DNA of 64,000 nucleotides from Algoriella xinjiangensis (GTDB lineage Bacteria; Bacteroidota; Bacteroidia; Flavobacteriales; Weeksellaceae): NCBI RefSeq assembly GCF_900115015.1, contig NZ_FOUZ01000007.1, positions 1 to 64,000 of the forward strand, read 5' to 3'. Shown piece by piece: positions 18,447 to 26,047 of this stretch (position 1 is its first letter; each line of letters starts with the position of its first letter). The notes under the pieces were generated by a model. It saw only the letters and a program-made list of their open reading frames with translations, ran no database searches and was not told where the DNA came from. The position numbers and the translations under genes were made by a program.

Positions 18447-18899
18447 TTATCCTTCGTAAAAAGTTAACTGAGAATTAAATATATAATTTGGTGGAGCATT
18501 AGACTCGACATAAGAATCTAATAAAAAAAGTGTTTCCTCAACCTTAAAATCTAAGATAGGAGTTTTAAGCTGTAAAACCTCAACAGCCAAAAAATCTATC
18601 GGAACAAGTTTTAAAACTTTTACAACTTGTTTCTCTGCAATTTTATCAGAATATGAAACATCTTTACAACAATCGTCTTGTTGTTTTGATTCGCCATCTG
18701 CAATTTCGCAATGATTTTTTTCTGACTTCGGAGGACAACAAGAAGTTGCTGTCTCTATTTCGCATGATTTATTATCAAGATGATTCATCTTAATTTCTTC
18801 CATCGCGCCTTGACAAAAATGCATAGAAAATGCCACGCTAAGATTCGAAAAAATCAAAATCAGCGATAAAACATATCTTATGTATTGTTGCATTTTCAT
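18447..18899 (-). CDS. HYC_CC_PP family cysteine-rich protein
   Basis: 150 residues. An N-terminal membrane or signal segment runs into MHFCQG, followed by CCPPK and a later DDCCKD, the HxC...CCPP...CC order that names this family. These proteins sit beside copper and cation transport genes in Bacteroidota, and the role is not known in detail. It is first in the metal operon, with a good promoter just upstream. Confidence 0.75.
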   Translation of the reverse strand: MKMQQYIRYVLSLILIFSNLSVAFSMHFCQGAMEEIKMNHLDNKSCEIETATSCCPPKSEKNHCEIADGESKQQDDCCKDVSYSDKIAEKQVVKVLKLVPIDFLAVEVLQLKTPILDFKVEETLFLLDSYVESNAPPNYIFNSQLTFYEG

Positions 18900-18905
18900 T
18901 GGCTA

Positions 18906-18935
18906 CAAAAATAAACAAAAAAAGAGAAGTACAAA
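18906..18935 (-). promoter_or_regulatory. Promoter of the metal operon
   Basis: Minus strand TTTTG (18932-18935 region), about 18-base spacer, then TATTTTTG (18906-18913), exact to TAnnTTTG; the start codon is 7 bases downstream at 18899. Confidence 0.55.
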
Positions 18936-18974
18936 ATGACTTCTCTTTTATATTAAACTTTTAACTATTTAATT

Positions 18975-20276
18975 TTATAAAATTACTTTCTTCATTAACT
19001 CTTTTCCTTCTTTTGTTTTTGCTTTCAAAACATATACTCCTTTTGGTAAATCTGTTGGAATTACAAATTCTTTTGTTGACATCTTATATGTTTTTACTTT
19101 CTGACCACCAATTGAATATAAATTAATTTCGGTCATCAAATCAGTACTTAAAACAACATTTTCGTGATTTCTTTTTACGATATTAAAAGTTGATTTCACA
19201 ACTTCTGTTGTTGCTAGTTTATCGCCTATAATGATTGTATAATCTTCAATTTCTCCAAAATCTTCGTCCTCACAAATTGCATCATACGTAATATCTGGCT
19301 GATCACTACCTGTTGCACGTATACGCAAACGCATTCTTGTTGCTCCATTTAATGCATCTTCTGGAATTACAATTTCATTTTTAAGTTCAGCTGTTAAACC
19401 ATTATTACTATTTGATGGATAAACATGAGTTCCTATTAATGTAAATTCGTTTTCTGTAAAAACACCATCTTGGTTATAATCAATCCACGCAGCTACAGAT
19501 TCGTATTTCCAACCACTACCGATAACAACAGAAATAGGATACGATTTTCCTTTTTGTACTTGTGTAGATTGAGTTGTATAATCAGAAATTCCACCTTCTT
19601 CGCATGTTGATGAATTATTTATTGTACCAAAAGTTACTTTATGTATCGCATCATCATCATCGCACATAATATCAACTGGCGCGCAATATGTTATTTCTTG
19701 TTGCTTTGTAATGTTTACTAAATAATCTTCTACCTCGCCAAAAGGCCATCTAAATTCTACTTGTCCTTCATCATCCCAAAAATATACATCGCACGAAAAA
19801 CTCGGATCTTCGTCTAATCCATCCAGAATCTTAACTCGCATTCTGTATTGACCTTCTTCTACAGTTGATGGCAAATTAATCGCTTTAGAAATTGTTTTGG
19901 TTTCTCCAGTTCCATAATCTTCGAACTCGGCAGCACCAATCAAAAAATATTCGTTTGCATCAAAAATATTGTTCTTATTAAAATCAATCCAAACCATTAC
20001 AGTTTCTTCATAATTTCCGTTTTCTACTGTAATATCAAATTGATTAGTACCTCCAGCCTTCAATTCAAAAGGCATTACAGAAGTTGTATAATCCTGATAA
20101 CCATCGTTCGAACAATCAGAAGTATTTTCTAAATTATTGATTTTTACATTTGTTAATTTATCTCCAAATTCACAAAACAAAGGTTCTGGTATACAATATT
20201 GTGCATTTACTTGGAAACCCGAAATACCCAAACATAATACGAACATACCTTTTAAAAAAGTAGAGTTTTTCTTCAT
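18975..20276 (-). CDS. Secreted GEVED-domain protein with T9SS signal
   Basis: 433 residues. Signal peptide to about 25 (FQVNAQ). Two GEVED-type repeats, each starting with a YC[AI]P motif and ending in WPFGEVEDYLVNI (about 185) and DFGEIEDYTIII (about 345), with DFNKNNIFD/DYNQDGVFTENE calcium-like loops. A C-terminal Por sorting domain (about 360-433) directs type IX export. A cell-surface or extracellular role is expected; substrate unknown. Confidence 0.9.
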   Translation of the reverse strand: MKKNSTFLKGMFVLCLGISGFQVNAQYCIPEPLFCEFGDKLTNVKINNLENTSDCSNDGYQDYTTSVMPFELKAGGTNQFDITVENGNYEETVMVWIDFNKNNIFDANEYFLIGAAEFEDYGTGETKTISKAINLPSTVEEGQYRMRVKILDGLDEDPSFSCDVYFWDDEGQVEFRWPFGEVEDYLVNITKQQEITYCAPVDIMCDDDDAIHKVTFGTINNSSTCEEGGISDYTTQSTQVQKGKSYPISVVIGSGWKYESVAAWIDYNQDGVFTENEFTLIGTHVYPSNSNNGLTAELKNEIVIPEDALNGATRMRLRIRATGSDQPDITYDAICEDEDFGEIEDYTIIIGDKLATTEVVKSTFNIVKRNHENVVLSTDLMTEINLYSIGGQKVKTYKMSTKEFVIPTDLPKGVYVLKAKTKEGKELMKKVIL

Positions 20277-20324
20277 AATCTAATCTATTTGTGTTAATTA
20301 TTTTAAATCTACAATAATACTTTG

Positions 20325-20362
20325 GCTTATAAAAAAAGAGAAGCCTAAAAAAGCTTCTCTTT
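20325..20362. terminator. Hairpin terminator between lipoprotein and GEVED genes
   Basis: AAAGAGAAGC (20335-20344), then GCTTCTCTTT (20354-20363 region), with A/T tracts either side. On the minus strand it ends the lipoprotein gene. Confidence 0.7.
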
Positions 20363-20392
20363 TATCAAATTATCTTAATTATATTCTAATAT

Positions 20393-20905
20393 TTATCGTT
20401 TCGCTTGTTTATTCGTCGGAATATTGATAATTCCTGAACCATCTACAAATGTTTTATTATTTTCGTTTACCACTTTTACAGCAACTTCAAAATCTGCCCA
20501 ATCAATTCCAGAAAGAGTTACAAATCCATTTTTTTCGTCAATAGATTTTATTTTAAAACCTTTATCCGGATAATCTTGTCCATCGATAATTGGATCAAAA
20601 TCTAAACCAACTTCTGGCTCAGCTTTATTCGCAGAATCAATAATTGTTTTGTATCGATCTTTAAATTGTTGAGTAACAAATTTATTTTTCTTGACAAATT
20701 CATCATCCGAAATTTTTCCAATTGTATCGCTTATATAATCAACATAATTATTCATGAAATTTACAGCAATTGTATAATCCGTCTTGGTTTCAGCGATTTT
20801 TGATTGATTATTTTCGATCGTTTTTTTATTTTCTACTTCATTTTTTGAACTTGTATTACAACTGCACAAAACAATTGGTATAAGCAAAGCATAAATTATT
20901 TTCAT
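20393..20905 (-). CDS. Lipoprotein, DUF3828-like
   Basis: 170 residues. Lipobox LCSC gives a lipid-anchored cysteine at about 15. The segment FMNNYVDYI ... DPIIDGQDYPDKGF ... ADFEVAVKVV resembles DUF3828 proteins, which carry the DPxxxxQDYP-type motif. Function unknown. A hairpin (AGAAGC...GCTTCT) follows near 20337-20360. Confidence 0.7.
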   Translation of the reverse strand: MKIIYALLIPIVLCSCNTSSKNEVENKKTIENNQSKIAETKTDYTIAVNFMNNYVDYISDTIGKISDDEFVKKNKFVTQQFKDRYKTIIDSANKAEPEVGLDFDPIIDGQDYPDKGFKIKSIDEKNGFVTLSGIDWADFEVAVKVVNENNKTFVDGSGIINIPTNKQAKR

Positions 20906-21034
20906 CGTTATTTTAGATTAGATTATTAACTAATTTAATAAAATCACGCGATAATTGTCTGTTTTTATCAAAATATACCTTTTTAGTCGTCAAAAATCAT
21001 TAAAATTGCACTTTAAAATAGAACACAAATTATT

Positions 21035-22570
21035 ATGTCAGAAGATATTTTCAAGAAAGTAATTTCGCATGCAAAAGAATATGGATTCATTTTCCAATCG
21101 AGTGAGATTTATGATGGATTATCAGCCGTTTATGATTACGGTCAAAACGGAGCTGAGCTAAAAAATAACATCAAACAATATTGGTGGAAAGCAATGGTAC
21201 AGATGAATGAAAACATTGTCGGCATTGATTCTGCTATTTTTATGCACCCAACTACTTGGAAAGCTTCTGGACACGTTGATGCGTTTAATGATCCATTAAT
21301 CGATAATAAAGATTCTAAAAAACGTTACCGCGCTGATGTTTTAATCGAAGATTATTGTGCTAAAATTGAGTCTAAAATTGATAAAGAAGTAGAAAAAGCG
21401 GCAAAACGTTTTGGAGAAGCTTTTGATAAAAAAGAGTTTTTAGCTACAAATGGTCGTGTGGTAGAATATCAACAAAAAATTGATGCAATTTTACACCGCA
21501 TGGGTCAATCTTTAGAAAAAGAGGATTTGGAGGATGTAAAAGCTTTGATTGAAGAATTGGAGATTGCGGATCCTGTAACTGGTTCTAAAAATTGGACAGA
21601 TGTTCGTCAATTCAATCTAATGTTCGGAACAAAATTAGGTGCAACTGCCGATCAAGCAATGGATCTATATTTACGCCCAGAAACTGCGCAAGGTATTTTC
21701 TTAAATTACCTAAATGTGCAAAAAACAGGACGTATGAAATTGCCTTTTGGAATTGCTCAAATTGGTAAAGCTTTCCGTAATGAGATTGTTGCGCGTCAGT
21801 TTATTTTCCGTCAACGTGAGTTTGAACAAATGGAAATGCAATTTTTTGTAAAACCAGGAACTGAGTTAGATTGGTATGCAAAATGGAAAGAAACACGTTT
21901 ACGTTGGCACCAAACTTTAGGTTTAGGAAATGACAACTATCGTTTTCATGACCACGAAAAATTAGCGCATTATGCAAATGCTGCGGCTGATATTGAGTTT
22001 AAATTTCCTTTCGGATTTAAAGAATTAGAAGGAATTCATTCTCGTACAGATTTCGATTTAAAAGCACACGAAAAATTTTCTGGTAAAAAATTACAATATT
22101 TCGATAACGAAACTAACGAATCTTACACGCCTTATGTTGTAGAAACTTCTGTAGGTTTAGATCGTATGTTTTTATCTGTTTTCTCAAACTCTTTGAAAGA
22201 AGAAAAATTAGAAGATGGTTCTGAACGTATAGTTTTAGCTTTACCACCAGCTTTAGCACCAATAAAAGTTGCTATTTTACCTTTGGTTAAAAAAGATGGT
22301 TTACCTGAATTTGCTGAAAAAATTGTTAAAAAATTACGTTTAGATTACAATGTAATTTACGAAGAAAAAGATTCTATCGGAAAACGTTACCGTCGTATGG
22401 ATGCAATTGGTACACCTTTTTGTGTAACTGTTGACCACGATTCTTTAGACGATAATTCGGTTACTTTACGTCACCGTGATACAATGGAGCAAAAACGTGT
22501 AAACATTGACGAATTAGCTGCAATCATCGATTTAGAAGTTAATATGAAATACCTTTTCGAGAAATTATAA
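21035..22570 (+). CDS. glyS: Glycyl-tRNA synthetase (alpha2 type)
   Basis: 511 residues of the dimeric archaeal/eukaryal-like glycine-tRNA ligase. Class II motifs are seen: motif 2 in FRNEIVARQFIFRQREFEQ, motif 3 in VVETSVGLDRMF, and a C-terminal anticodon-binding domain from about 400 (IKVAILPLVKKD). Attaches glycine to tRNA-Gly in the cytoplasm. Single gene with its own terminator. Confidence 0.95.
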   Translation: MSEDIFKKVISHAKEYGFIFQSSEIYDGLSAVYDYGQNGAELKNNIKQYWWKAMVQMNENIVGIDSAIFMHPTTWKASGHVDAFNDPLIDNKDSKKRYRADVLIEDYCAKIESKIDKEVEKAAKRFGEAFDKKEFLATNGRVVEYQQKIDAILHRMGQSLEKEDLEDVKALIEELEIADPVTGSKNWTDVRQFNLMFGTKLGATADQAMDLYLRPETAQGIFLNYLNVQKTGRMKLPFGIAQIGKAFRNEIVARQFIFRQREFEQMEMQFFVKPGTELDWYAKWKETRLRWHQTLGLGNDNYRFHDHEKLAHYANAAADIEFKFPFGFKELEGIHSRTDFDLKAHEKFSGKKLQYFDNETNESYTPYVVETSVGLDRMFLSVFSNSLKEEKLEDGSERIVLALPPALAPIKVAILPLVKKDGLPEFAEKIVKKLRLDYNVIYEEKDSIGKRYRRMDAIGTPFCVTVDHDSLDDNSVTLRHRDTMEQKRVNIDELAAIIDLEVNMKYLFEKL

Positions 22571-22591
22571 TCGAAAAAATAATATAATTTT

Positions 22592-22620
22592 AAAAGCTCA
22601 GATATGTTCTGGGCTTTTTT
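22592..22620 (+). terminator. Terminator of glyS
   Basis: AGCTCAGA (22595-22602), short loop, TCTGGGCT (22608-22615) with one G-U pair, then T run. Confidence 0.85.
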
Positions 22621-22732
22621 ATTGCCCTATTTTAGGCTATTTCAAAAAAAAATCAATATTAATAGCGCAAAAAACATAATTTGGCAAAGCTTTTGTATTT
22701 CTTAATTTAATTAACAATTAAAAATATAAATT

Positions 22733-23074
22733 ATGAGCTTTATTATTAATCTTTTAGTATCAGCATTAGTCGTTTTTGGATTAGCTAATATTTTACCAGG
22801 TGTATCTATTAAGGGTTATGGATCTGCAATTATTGTAGCATTAGTAATCGGATTATTAAACGCTGTTGTAAAACCAGTTTTATCATTCATCAGCATACCT
22901 GTAACAATCTTAACTTTAGGTTTATTTTCATTTGTAATAACGGCTATCATTATTTTATTAGCCAGTGCAATAATGGGCGATAGCTTTCATGTAGATGGCT
23001 TTTGGTACGCATTGATATTTGGTGTTGTTTTAGCAATTGTAAATTCTATAATTGGTGGAATGTTAGGAGACTAA
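22733..23074 (+). CDS. Four-TM phage-holin-family (PF04020) membrane protein
   Basis: 113 residues, almost entirely four hydrophobic helices separated by GYGS and GDSFHVDG turns, with the conserved NAVVKPVLSFISIPVTILTLGLF stretch (about 43-66; key residues N-x3-KP and PxTxLTLG). Despite the family name it is an ordinary chromosomal inner-membrane protein of unknown role; no phage genes are near. Confidence 0.85.
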   Translation: MSFIINLLVSALVVFGLANILPGVSIKGYGSAIIVALVIGLLNAVVKPVLSFISIPVTILTLGLFSFVITAIIILLASAIMGDSFHVDGFWYALIFGVVLAIVNSIIGGMLGD

Positions 23075-23096
23075 TTTTCTACTTAGATCATAAAAA

Positions 23097-23127
23097 TAAA
23101 AAGCGTTTCTAGTGAAACGCTTTTATT
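23097..23127. terminator. Shared terminator between holin-like and WYL genes
   Basis: AAAAGCGTTTC (23099-23109), TAGT, GAAACGCTTTT (23114-23124). Symmetric A/T flanks serve both convergent genes. Confidence 0.85.
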
Positions 23128-24154
23128 TTTGTCCGTACTTAGAATATATTTTTATTGCATTCTCTAATCTTCTTTTGATATTTCTTTTCAAAATTCTTGG
23201 CGCAAGTATTTCTATTTCTTCTCCAAAACCTAAAATTTCGCGTTCTAATTCATAATTATGCACAACATCTATCGTAAACAATGTTCCATTTTCGTTAATT
23301 TCAATTACTTTTTGACTCGCATGAATTGGTTTTGTAATTACATAAGGTGCTAATTTTTTTGTGACACGAAAAACCACACGTTGTTCTCTATCTTTTTGCG
23401 TTTTAGTAACACCCAAAACATTATCATAATAATGTTCAAAATTTATTTCCGAAGCATCTACAAAAGGTTCATTTGCTAATTCATAAAAATCTACAATACG
23501 ATCCAAAGCTAGTGTATAAAGCACTTTATCTTTTTTGGCTTTACACAACAAAAACCATCTGTTTCGGTATTCTTTTAATAAATACGGGTAATAAATGCCT
23601 TGTTTTGGCTCATTTGTTTTATTATTAAAAGATAAATAACCAATTAACAAAGGTTGTTTTTTGACAATTATTTGATACAAACGATTCAAATGCTCTAAAC
23701 CTTTTAACAACGGATTTTCTTCGAACTGAATATAATTGGGTTGTTGATGATTTTGCTTGGATAAATTATTTTCAAGTCGCGTAATAATCTCATTCATATC
23801 ATCAAAATAATTGAAACCATTTAACTGTTTCATGACCGAAATTACTTCTTTCATTTTATCTAAATCAGCCGAAGAAACGGGCGAATTATTAATTGAATAA
23901 TCTTTTTCCTCGTATTCATAATACTTTCTGTCAACCACAATTATTGGCGCATTATACCCCAACTTATCACTTCGCATTACCTGAATATCGCCTTGTATTG
24001 TTCGTTTAGAAATACCCGAAGTTATTCCTTCATATTCATACAAAGCTTCAGAAACCTTTTCAATTAAATCCTCTAACGTCCATTTTCTGAAATGATTTTG
24101 CAAACATTTATCAATTGTTTGATAACGAATTAACGCAATTTTATTGGTTGACAT
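23123..24154 (-). CDS. WYL-domain transcriptional regulator, probable controller of the RtcB locus
   Basis: 343 residues. N-terminal winged helix (about 1-90, RYQTIDKCL ... GISKRTIQGDIQVMR recognition helix), WYL domain about 150-245 (KQPLLIGYLSFNNK ... YLLKEYRNRWFLLCKAKK) and a WCX-like C-terminal part (245-343). WYL domains of this class are thought to bind nucleic-acid or nucleotide ligands and to control stress and defence genes. It diverges from the slipin-rtcB operon across a gap with repeated operator-like sites, so control of itself and that operon is likely but inferred. Confidence 0.9.
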   Translation of the reverse strand: MSTNKIALIRYQTIDKCLQNHFRKWTLEDLIEKVSEALYEYEGITSGISKRTIQGDIQVMRSDKLGYNAPIIVVDRKYYEYEEKDYSINNSPVSSADLDKMKEVISVMKQLNGFNYFDDMNEIITRLENNLSKQNHQQPNYIQFEENPLLKGLEHLNRLYQIIVKKQPLLIGYLSFNNKTNEPKQGIYYPYLLKEYRNRWFLLCKAKKDKVLYTLALDRIVDFYELANEPFVDASEINFEHYYDNVLGVTKTQKDREQRVVFRVTKKLAPYVITKPIHASQKVIEINENGTLFTIDVVHNYELEREILGFGEEIEILAPRILKRNIKRRLENAIKIYSKYGQK

Positions 24155-24191
24155 AGTATTTTCTTTGCTTTAAAATACAAATTTCATTTAT

Positions 24192-24214
24192 AACTACGCA
24201 ATCTATTTGCGCAT
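24192..24214. promoter_or_regulatory. Operator-like site A, WYL-rtcB intergenic region
   Basis: AACTACGCAATCTATTTGCG... holds a perfect dyad CGCAA-TCTAT-TTGCG (24197-24211), 38 bases upstream of the WYL start. It shares AACTACGCA-N3-TA-N3-GCGCA with site B. Confidence 0.45.
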
Positions 24215-24302
24215 AAAAATGATATTTAAAAATAAATGAAAAATAATTACAAATCAAAATAATGATTATCAATTAAATAAAATAAGTTTTATAAATATTT
24301 TA

Positions 24303-24325
24303 AACTACGCAGATTACACGCGCAC
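24303..24325. promoter_or_regulatory. Operator-like site B, WYL-rtcB intergenic region
   Basis: AACTACGCAGATTACACGCG... aligned with site A at exactly 111 bases offset; both keep CGC-N9-GCG. The dyad is weaker than in A. Confidence 0.4.
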
Positions 24326-24408
24326 TACTACTCCAACTTTGTCAAAGGTTTAACAACCAAACGGTTTTAAAGTTCCTTGACAAATGTTTCAGTATAGCAT
24401 TGTAGTAG
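24325..24408 (+). ncRNA. Nested-stem element upstream of the tRNA-like RNA
   Basis: Three nested pairings: CTACTAC (24325-24331) with GTAGTAG (24402-24408); TTTGTCAAAGG (24338-24348, one bulged A) with CCTTGACAAA (24375-24384); AACC (24355-24358) with GGTT (24363-24366) around AAAC. This much nested complementarity in 84 bases is unlikely by chance, but it could be an RNA, a leader structure or protein-binding DNA. Strand is assumed from the operon. Confidence 0.35.
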
Positions 24409-24429
24409 AAAATGTATCATTACTTCTAT

Positions 24430-24560
24430 TCTGAATTTTAAAATCTTTAATTGATGGGTCGTGGGTTCGAATCCCACTTTCAACCAAAAGTTGAAATAAC
24501 TCAGTGGGTAGAGTAATCAAAATTATCAGACTTTAAATCTGTATTAAGACGCCTTCGGGC
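24430..24560 (+). ncRNA. Circularly permuted tRNA-like RNA (Y-RNA-like) of the RtcB locus
   Basis: Read 5' to 3': stem strand TTGAT (24451-24455), variable loop GGGTC (24456-24460), T-arm GTGGG-TTCGAAT-CCCAC (24461-24477), acceptor 3' strand TTTCAAC (24478-24484), cap loop CAAAA, acceptor 5' strand GTTGAAA (24490-24496), TA, D-arm ACTC-AGTGGGTA-GAGT (24499-24514), A, stem strand ATCAA (24516-24520). All four helices pair perfectly and spacer lengths are tRNA-like, but the halves are swapped and the acceptor end is closed by a loop. Downstream are small hairpins CAGA-CTTTAAA-TCTG and GCC-TTCG-GGC (24551-24560). The tRNA-mimic module of bacterial Y RNAs (YrlA type) has this layout. RNA ends are not determined. 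Confidence 0.7.
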
Positions 24561-24815
24561 AAAAACAAAAAAAGCTAAGAAGTTTTCTTTTCTAATGATT
24601 CGTTTATTTCTCTGGAGTAAATGAAAAATGAAATCAAAAACTGGCTTAAAACCTGAATTTAAAACTTTAAAAGATGATTGATTTTCAAGTTTAATACTTC
24701 ATTTCAAAATTAAAAGAATTGATTAAATAAGAATCTCAAAATAAGCTTTTCAAACTTCAAATTCCGTTTTAAAAAAGGAAAATGATTTAGCTTTTTTATT
24801 AAAGTAAAAAATATC
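24561..24815. other. AT-rich leader between tRNA-like RNA and slipin gene
   Basis: No reading frame, no recognisable RNA fold and no clear TAnnTTTG promoter. It may be a long 5' leader of the operon. I see nothing further that I can support. Confidence 0.4.
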
Positions 24816-24837
24816 ATTCTGAATTGATTTTCAGAAT
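24816..24837. repeat. REP-like palindrome 1
   Basis: ATTCTGAA (24816-24823), TTGATT, TTCAGAAT (24830-24837). Same core as the next repeat. Confidence 0.55.
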
Positions 24838-24856
24838 AAAATATAAATAAGATGAG

Positions 24857-24917
24857 ATGTTGAAACAAACTCAACATTGCAACAAAAAATTCCGTCATTC
24901 TGAACTTGTTTCAGAAT
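24857..24917. repeat. REP-like palindrome pair 2
   Basis: ATGTTGA-AACAAAC-TCAACAT (24857-24877) and ATTCTGAA-CTTGT-TTCAGAAT (24897-24917). The second with its flank CGTCATTCTGAACTTG is a repeat unit common in bacterial intergenic regions, often mistranslated as RHSELVSES. It lies 39 bases before the slipin ATG. Confidence 0.6.
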
Positions 24918-24955
24918 CGCATAAAAAATATAAAAACCTAAAAAAAGACAATAAA

Positions 24956-26047
24956 ATGAAAAAATTAGCAATAAATAACCAAGAAGTTGGAGTATCAATC
25001 AAAAATAACGAAGTAAATAAAATTTACACAAAAGGTAATTATTGGATTTTCTTCAATAAACAAACTACAATTTTTAATGTCAACGAAATTATTGATGAAA
25101 AATGCCATTCAATTATTTTAGAAAATGAAACATTAAAATCAATGGTAGAATTTATCGAAGTTTTACATAATGAAGTTTTAATTGTTTACAAAAACAATCA
25201 GTTTCATCAATCATTTGTAAACAAAAATGTGATGATTTGGAAAAATACAACTCAATTAAAAACGTCTAAATTCGATTTAAACGCAACAGATTTAATTACA
25301 AATTTGTCAAAACGAGATTTAGAAATTTTGAAAAAAGTTAGTGCTTTAAAAACAATTTCGATTGCGCCATATTTCGAAGGAATTTTGTTTAAAGACAATC
25401 AATTTGATCAAGTTTTAAAAGCAGGTGATTATATTTTTTATAACAACGAAACTAAAACTTCGGTTGTAACATTTGATATGCGTCCGCAAACAATTGAGAT
25501 TTCTGGACAAGAAATTTTAACAAAAGATAAAGCACAATTACGTATCAATTTTATGGTTCAATATCAAATTATTGATTTAATAAACGCATATCAATCAAAT
25601 AAAGATTTTGAAAAAATGATTTATCAAGCGATACAACTTGGTTTGCGCGAATTTATTGGAAATATGAATTTTGATGATTTGATGTCGGATAAAAATTCGG
25701 TTTCGGATTATATCATTCAAAAATATCAAACTGAATTTGCAAAAATCGGTTTAAACTTGAAACAAGCCGGAATGAAAGATATTATTCTTCCAGGTGAAAT
25801 TCGCGAAATTATGAATCGCGTTTTGATTGCAGAAAAAACTGCACAAGCCAACTCAATTATGCGCCGCGAAGAAACAGCTTCGACAAGAAGTTTGTTAAAC
25901 ACAGCGAAATTGATGGAAGAAAATGAAACTTTATGGAAATTGAAAGAGATGGAATACATCGAAAAAATTGCCGATAAAGTTGGAGATATTAGTATTTCTG
26001 GAGGATCAAACGTATTAAATGAACTAAAAACAATGTTTACAAAATGA
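24956..26047 (+). CDS. SPFH/slipin-type protein of the RNA-repair operon
   Basis: 363 residues. An N-terminal 130-residue region that looks like a degenerate copy of the same fold, then an SPFH/band-7 domain (about 130-300: AGDYIFYNNET ... QEILTKDKAQLRINFMVQYQI) and a coiled C-terminal segment (AEKTAQANSIMRREETASTRS). No N-terminal membrane helix is evident. I start at 24956 because the 33 codons upstream are encoded by a REP-like repeat. Slipins recur beside rtcB in RNA-repair operons, with unknown mechanism. Its stop overlaps the next start (ATGA). Confidence 0.85.
   Translation: MKKLAINNQEVGVSIKNNEVNKIYTKGNYWIFFNKQTTIFNVNEIIDEKCHSIILENETLKSMVEFIEVLHNEVLIVYKNNQFHQSFVNKNVMIWKNTTQLKTSKFDLNATDLITNLSKRDLEILKKVSALKTISIAPYFEGILFKDNQFDQVLKAGDYIFYNNETKTSVVTFDMRPQTIEISGQEILTKDKAQLRINFMVQYQIIDLINAYQSNKDFEKMIYQAIQLGLREFIGNMNFDDLMSDKNSVSDYIIQKYQTEFAKIGLNLKQAGMKDIILPGEIREIMNRVLIAEKTAQANSIMRREETASTRSLLNTAKLMEENETLWKLKEMEYIEKIADKVGDISISGGSNVLNELKTMFTK

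Noticed and set aside
22733-23074. Phage holin, hence prophage
   Set aside because: PF04020 proteins are ordinary four-helix membrane proteins in many bacteria; no phage genes nearby.
24451-24540. A normal tRNA gene (T-arm and D-arm are recognisable)
   Set aside because: The only strand that pairs with the 3' acceptor TTTCAAC is downstream at 24490-24496, not upstream; no standard-order tRNA can be folded.
24521-24545. Anticodon arm CAGA-CTTTAAA-TCTG as a suppressor tRNA (UUA)
   Set aside because: It lies outside the ATCAA/TTGAT stem that matches the 3' half, the stem has only four pairs, and no T-arm follows.
24650-24680. TGGCTT-like word as a sigma-54 promoter for the rtcB operon, as in E. 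coli
   Set aside because: The -12 GC element is missing and no RtcR-type activator is present; the regulator here is of WYL type.
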